A stretch of DNA of 64,000 nucleotides from Chrysaora quinquecirrha (Eukaryota > Cnidaria > Scyphozoa > Semaeostomeae > Pelagiidae), in assembly GCA_014526335.1 (NCBI GenBank), contig JACTAT010000006.1, forward strand, positions 4,781,202 through 4,845,201, read 5' to 3'. Both the position numbers and the translations under genes were made by a program. Under the pieces are notes generated by a model. That model had not been told where the DNA came from. It saw nothing but the letters and a program-made list of their open reading frames with translations, and did not search any database. This document shows, in pieces, positions 59,491 through 64,000 of the stretch (position 1 is the stretch's first letter; every line of letters starts with the position of its first letter).

Positions 59491-61187
59491 ATGGTGTATT
59501 TTTTCTTCGTTGGTCTGATTGGATTTGCTTTGCTGCAACGATTTGTTGTCTCAGGTAACATTTAGTGCACGAAAAATCTATGATTCTTTTACTCCAAAAC
59601 TCATTGTATGATTTTCAGCAGTTTGTTGTCCGTGTGAGGATGTTTTCCATCGGGCGAGGTAACTCCTATATGGGACATTGTATACACTAATTTTTTTGTA
59701 GAAAACTTCGGTCCATCAGTTAAAGTTGTCGGCTGTTTGAGGCGTTAGTGTAGACTTTTAGCAGCTTTCTAACAACAACAACACACTAAGTTTGAGCTAA
59801 AGATGGTAGCTGCGATAACTGGAACTCATGTAATAAGTCTATTTGTCGGGTAAAATATAATCGTGGAACCAATGAGTTGAGTAAAATATTTTTTTAGATA
59901 GAAATTGTTGTTGCTTCGGTACCAACCCCGGTATAAATATTTGTGAGCGCTCCCAAAGAAGAGTTGAGAAAAAGGATATCATTTTCATAAGGAGAAAAGT
60001 CAAATGCTTTTAGATATTTGGAAACCACATTAAAAGATGTTGATAATGAAGTTGCAGAACGGATAAAGTTCTTCAATGATTTAGTTGCCCCTCTAGTTCA
60101 TTCAAAAGGCGTTCTTGATTTTCACGAAAAGGGCTTGTGTGGTTTAAGAAATTTCTTATACATTAATGAGGGTACATGTCCCTCTGTGAATCTAGCGTGG
60201 GGTTGATAACCAGGGCGTTATATATACACCCGCAAATACAATCACTTAAGCGTATTTGTCATGATCGTGGTCTTGATCATGATCTGGTCTTGATCACGAT
60301 ATCATGATCTTAGCCTTGTGACGATCTTGGCCTTGATCATGATTGTCATAATCTTTGATCATTATCATTATGATCTTGGCCATGATAATTATTATTGACC
60401 ATGATAACCATAGTCTTGGCCTCGATAGTGATTTGATCGTAATAATCGTGATGATGATCTTGATCATGATAATTCTAATTGGTGATTGCTTTCCTGTTTC
60501 TTCGGTTTAGAGTGCGATTTCGAATGTAGAAAAGAATGCCTTGATCTCCACAACAAATATCGTGAAAACCATCAAGTCCTCCCACTTTATCTGGACGACG
60601 AGCTTTCGAAACAAGCGCAAGAATGGGCTGACAACAATAACACTGTTGGGTCATCAAATTGGACTCGGAAGGGAATAGGGGAGTGCTGGGCTTGGGGAAG
60701 CCTTTATGCAACATGGAAGGATGTCATCAAGGTTTAACTCATTTCAATTTAATTCTTTATTTATCTCATATTCTATAGCATGCTATGACAGTTAACCATT
60801 TGGTGATGCAGAGTGGTCGAAGAGTTCGGCTCACGATCGGCAGGTGGTAGGTTAGAATCGCCGGGACCAATTTCCACAAGCCTACAGTCAACTCAGCTGT
60901 CCATTCTTCTGAGCTCTGCAAATATGTATCCAGGGTATTCAATCCAGAATGTCAGTCTTGGAACCCAAGCTGCAGGTCCGCAAACCACGACCTGCGTTAA
61001 CAAAGATATATTGCTTGCTTGCTTAACTTTGTTTGTTAGTTGCTTTGTTGCGTTCTTGCTTGCTTGCTTACTTGCTTGCTTTCTTGCTTGCTTTCCTGCT
61101 TGCTTGCTTGCTTGTTTGTTTGCTTGCTTGCTTGCTTGCTTGCTTGCTTTGTTGTATCTTTGCTTGCTTGCTTTCTTGCTTGCTTTC

Positions 61188-61219
<32 letters not shown>

Positions 61220-63803
61220 TTGCTTGCTTGCTTGCATGCTTATTTATTTGTTTGCTTGCTTGCTGCACCTTTGAAGATTCTATGACTTTTTGCTTTAATT
61301 TTGTAGTATCTGAGCCACAAGCCCACTGGCTCTAAATGAATGTTTGTCGCACATTTCGCTTTCAAATCCTGTCGTTTTATCAACAAAGTGTGATCGCCAC
61401 AGCAAACTACTGATACTGTTAACACAACCATGGGTTGACTGTGCAAATTTACTAGGCCAAATATTTTGGTAGAAGAATTAGGATTACCAGAAACAGTTTA
61501 GGAATAAAACTCAGGGACGCAAACGTGGATTCAAAGTTAATGGTATCTCAAGTATGTAGAGCAAGTTTGCTCTGTGTGGATTTTCCATATTGTTGGATCT
61601 TTCTTTTAGTGGCGAGGCTCTAATGTGGCTAGAACGGCTGGAGTTGCTGAGATCTACCTTATTAATTTTTGCGGATTTCCTAGGTACATGTACACAGTCC
61701 CTGTGTCCAGCAGTGAATAGAGGTTTCTTATCGACTGTAGTTTTATATCGACTGTAGTTTTATATTCTAACAACTAGGCCGGTGTACATTCGTCCAACAT
61801 GCTCATGAGTGCAGCACAGAGAACGAAGGTCATTACCCCGACGTCATAATGTTTGACCACAGGAGGCCCAATTGCATAAATATCACGAATGGTGTAACCT
61901 TACTTGTGTTGTTTTCTGCTTTAAACAATTGGGCCTCCTGTGGTTTGACATCATGCTGAACAGCTCTGAGGGACATACCATAAATTGTTTGTATTTAGGC
62001 ATTTTAGGGTTTTGTTTTGCTTTAATAGCTATTTTGATTTCTTAGGAGTGGCATGACCAAGAAATTCACATCGACTGGAACACAAAAAAGTCAAAGGATG
62101 GAAACGCTGTTTATTGCTTCAGTCAAATTGTATGGAAAAGAACAACTAAGATAGGCTGTGGAAAGGGACAGATCGCGTCAGCTCCATTTTATGTTGTGCA
62201 AGCTGATAAACCAGCCAAAATTATAGAGGGTTTAATAGGATACGAAAGTGATAACATCAACAAACCCCTAGTGGTAAGTAGAACAAAAAATGCAGCTCTT
62301 TTTTACTCAAGGGGAACTGTATGATTTATATCATGGCAGGGTTTATTTAAGGATTTTTTATCTCTGGAAAATTTCGCGCAAAATGCCATTTTCTAGCAAG
62401 AAGTAGTCAAGATAACTGTTTTCTGGCAGCAGACTTTTCTAGATGTTACATGCTTCACCCCTTTTCTCTGCACCAGACTTTGCTTCCAATGGAGTAGTTT
62501 TGTCATCGCTTGCTCTGTTTTGTCATGCTTACCCTTGTCGCAAAACGTTGCTTGTCTAAAACCTTTTGCTTGCGAGAAGCTGAAAATGTTTTCAAATGTT
62601 TCAAAAACATTGCGAAGAGATTCTGGCTCTCGAATTAAGTTCTGCGACGTGGTCAGACGGTAAAACACTGCTTGTAAAGCAAATGCAATATGTCTGACCA
62701 ACAATGTTTGATCGCTTGCCAGGGCCTAAAACCTGCTGTGGTTTTCAGATCCCTTTTTTGTTCAATATTTGTCATCATAAAGAAAATATTCTTTTGTCTA
62801 CAATTATAGACTAAACGAGTACCAATTATCGCTCATCGAACCGAGACTAGAAGTGTCCATAAAGTTGTAACGAGCTTACGATTGTATTCAATGATGATCA
62901 CAAATAATGATCTTTAATTAAAAAAGATCTCTGGCTAGCGATAGAAAGCTTGAGAGTTTAATCAATTAATAATCTTTCTTTTTGCAATCACTTCTCCATG
63001 ATCGTTTTACGGTGATCTGAGGATTATGTTGGGTGAAAGTGAAGGGTGAAATGGTGTTTTAGCGCCAATTGCTAGGATCTCAGTAGTAGGTTAACTAATC
63101 GAGACCTCGACCCTGGCTGTGACGCTACCGTGGCTGGGCTTGAACCCTGACCACACTGAGCTCCTGACACCACGAGTCAGCTGGATCTCACCACGACGCC
63201 ACAGCACCTTCACGCCACAGCACCTTAATGTTTCTATTTGTTTGTAAGATCCGTGATAAGCGATAATCTTGCAATTGTTGCTATTTTGGGGACACAAGGC
63301 TTAAGCCCTAGCCAAATAATCAGACATTGTTTGTCAAACATTGGAATTTTCCAGACATTGGTTGACAAGCAAAATGGAGCTGAATTTGTTACACCATGTG
63401 TTTTAACATTTTAAGAGTTTTGCTTTGCGATGTGACTAAATCGGTAAAGATTTTGATTGACAAGCAAGTTTCAAATGTTTCAACAACAACGTTTGATCGT
63501 TTGACCAGGGCTTTTATCACGCCACATTTGCGGCCTTCTGTTCAGAAGTAGCCTAACGCAACGAAGCGTAGCTAGACTCATACCACACGAAAACACGACT
63601 ACTTACCGTGTAAATTCTTATATAAAAAAGTTTTATATTTCTTTCCTATGCAGGAGGATATACATTGGTATGACAACGAGACAATGACAGGAGCTAGCCC
63701 GAATGCTAAAGCCCCCGAGTTTGAATATGGTAAAGTACCGGATGAGCAGAATAATGCTTCAGATTTTACGTGGCAAAAAATTGAAGAAAAGCCGAAGAAT
63801 TGA
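59491..63803 (+). CDS. Secreted CAP-superfamily (SCP/TAPS) protein, 4 exons
   Basis: Exons 59491-59554, 60511-60731, 62046-62273 and 63654-63803 join with GT-AG introns and matching phases to give 220 aa. Exon 1 encodes a classic signal peptide (MVYFFFVGLIGFALLQRFVVS), so the product should be secreted. The CAP domain starts with HNKYR (35-39), continues with IGECWAWG (77-84) and EWHDQEI (96-102), and has the SCP signature CFSQIVWKRTTKIGCG (119-134). Both conserved glutamates of the CAP cavity appear present (Glu79 and probably Glu101). The histidine before the FSQIVW block is Cys119, and I see no counterpart of the first cavity histidine. Six or more Cys suggest disulphides. The ~85-residue acidic C-terminal tail has no recognised domain. 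Roles in this family include defence, adhesion and lipid binding; the specific function is unknown. Confidence 0.85.
59555..60510 (+). other. CAP gene intron 1, with GATC/ATCATG-rich stretch
   Basis: Positions 60250-60475 are a cryptic simple repeat rich in TGATCATGATCTTGG-like words. Positions 59760-59845 repeat part of the element near 58236-58306. An open frame at 59991-60206 (see separate entry) is the only coding-like stretch. Confidence 0.6.
59991..60206 (+). pseudogene. Possible orphan exon or gene fragment, unrecognised
   Basis: The frame after the TAA at 59988 reads GEKSNAFRYLETTLKDVDNE and runs on through residues such as VAPLVHSKG and GLCGLRNFL to a TGA at 60204-60206. The composition looks like real protein: charged amphipathic helices and few rare residues. 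There is no ATG at its start, and it does not splice into the CAP gene in any way I can see. I do not recognise the family. It may be a fragment of another gene or of a transposon. Confidence 0.25.
60811..61010 (+). mobile_element. tRNA-derived SINE, copy 2
   Basis: A tRNA-like head (GAGTGGTCGAAGAGTTCGGC as A-box region, GGTTAGAATCGCC as B-box-like) is followed by the body block shared with the phnX-intron element: ACAAGCCTACAGTCAACTC then AGCTGTCCATTCTTC. Its 3' end runs straight into the TTGC microsatellite, as SINE tails often do. It lies in CAP intron 2. Confidence 0.7.
61011..61265. repeat. (TTGC)n microsatellite
   Basis: A long impure tetranucleotide TTGC/CTTG repeat gives Leu/Ala/Cys-rich open frames on one strand and Lys/Gln/Ala/Ser-rich ones on the other. 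These frames are artefacts. It seems to be an expanded SINE tail. Confidence 0.95.
61851..61950. mobile_element. ~100-bp inverted-repeat element
   Basis: CCACAGGAGGCCCAATTG at 61857-61874 is perfectly inverted at 61926-61943, with 51 bp between. TTTGA before the left arm and TTTGAC after the right one extend the similarity. It is a hairpin-forming MITE-like element in CAP intron 2. Confidence 0.65.
62570..62735. mobile_element. Partial AAGCCCT-family MITE
   Basis: The right part (ACAATGTTTGATCGCTTGCC then AGGGCC, to about 62728) matches the right end of the element at 63303-63513 (ACGTTTGATCGTTTGACC then AGGGC). TTTTCAAATGTTTC also recurs in both. I could not define the left end. Confidence 0.45.
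63095..63200 (-). mobile_element. Possible tRNA-derived SINE head
   Basis: On the minus strand, GTGGCGTCGTGGTGAGATCC (A-box region) and GTCAGGGTTCAAGCCC (B-box-like) are spaced as in a tRNA, within a GC-rich patch in AT-rich intron DNA. No anticodon arm of a genuine tRNA is convincing. Confidence 0.4.
63303..63513. mobile_element. AAGCCCT-family MITE, complete copy
   Basis: Left end AAGCCCTAGCCAAATAATC and the inverted right end AAGCCCTGGTCAAACGATC form imperfect ~40-bp terminal inverted repeats around ~130 bp with no coding capacity. It lies in CAP intron 3. Confidence 0.7.
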
Positions 63804-64000
63804 ACCGGCTTGGCTGCCTATTTTTTGTTTCGATGAAACAAAAAATTAAGGTCTTCGGAGACCGCTGTTTCTTTTCACACATTTAAGGAACCAAGGTTGG
63901 ATCGACAAGCAGGAGAACAAATATGTTTGAATTGCGAAAACTTCCCACATGTGTTGTGGAAAATGCTGCCTGGATATCTCGAGAAGAAACGGCAGGCGAT
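63804..64000 (+). other. 3' UTR or downstream flank of CAP gene
   Basis: Sequence after the TGA. A short hairpin (TTGTTTCGATGAAACAA at 63825-63841) is followed by AAAAATTAAGG. No polyadenylation signal is clear before the window ends. Confidence 0.5.

Larger units (their letters stand above)
62274..63653 (+). other. CAP gene intron 3
   Basis: This 1,380-bp intron runs from donor GTAAGT to acceptor TATGCAG. It holds two related MITE copies and a possible SINE head, listed separately. The rest is AT-rich with no other recognised feature. Confidence 0.75.

Noticed and set aside
60813..61335. Leu/Ala/Cys-rich and Lys/Gln/Ala/Ser-rich open frames
   Set aside because: They are produced by the TTGC microsatellite and the SINE next to it.

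Overview
This is animal nuclear DNA: AT-rich, with short exons, GT-AG introns, tRNA-derived SINEs and several small inverted-repeat elements. The mix of a mitochondrially targeted phosphonoacetaldehyde hydrolase, a mitochondrial ribosomal protein, a BH3-motif Bcl-2-type protein and a secreted CAP-domain protein fits a marine invertebrate. An anthozoan cnidarian such as a coral is my best guess. That is inference; no species was identified.

Layout. Positions 1-2200 hold the last three coding exons of a BH3-containing Bcl-2-family-like gene (+). Positions 3975-6841 hold a complete four-exon phnX-type gene (-). A 574-bp head-to-head promoter region (6842-7415), with a CCAAT box, a GABPA-like site, a CRE-like site and YY1-like motifs at both start codons, separates it from MRPL21 (+). 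MRPL21 runs from 7416 to 57873 in eight exons.

The main discovery is in the last intron of MRPL21 (11747-57778, 46,032 bp). It is almost entirely filled by a tandem array (12245-57384) of a 149-bp unit made of a 73-nt tRNA-Lys gene and a 76-nt spacer, all on the same strand as MRPL21. Counting starts and indels gives 303 units from 12376 to 57204 (301 full-length and 2 rearranged), plus a truncated copy at each edge. The arithmetic closes exactly in every sub-block. Nearly all copies read anticodon UUU and nine read CUU. The array has a homogenised 5' part, a mixed region with a second subfamily, a diverged 3' part, and nested higher-order duplications. The spacer lacks a T4 Pol III terminator. 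The intron splits the ribosomal protein L21 signature motif, so every functional MRPL21 mRNA must splice out the whole array.

Downstream, 57.9-59.4 kb carries repeats and a foldback element. Positions 59491-63803 hold a complete four-exon gene for a secreted 220-aa CAP-superfamily protein, with SINEs, a TTGC microsatellite and small inverted-repeat elements in its introns.

The genes share a loose mitochondrial theme: phnX (predicted matrix-targeted), MRPL21 and possibly the Bcl-2-like protein. There is no operon-like organisation. Whether the tRNA array is an expressed lysine-tRNA source, a satellite DNA derived from a tRNA gene, or both cannot be settled from sequence alone.
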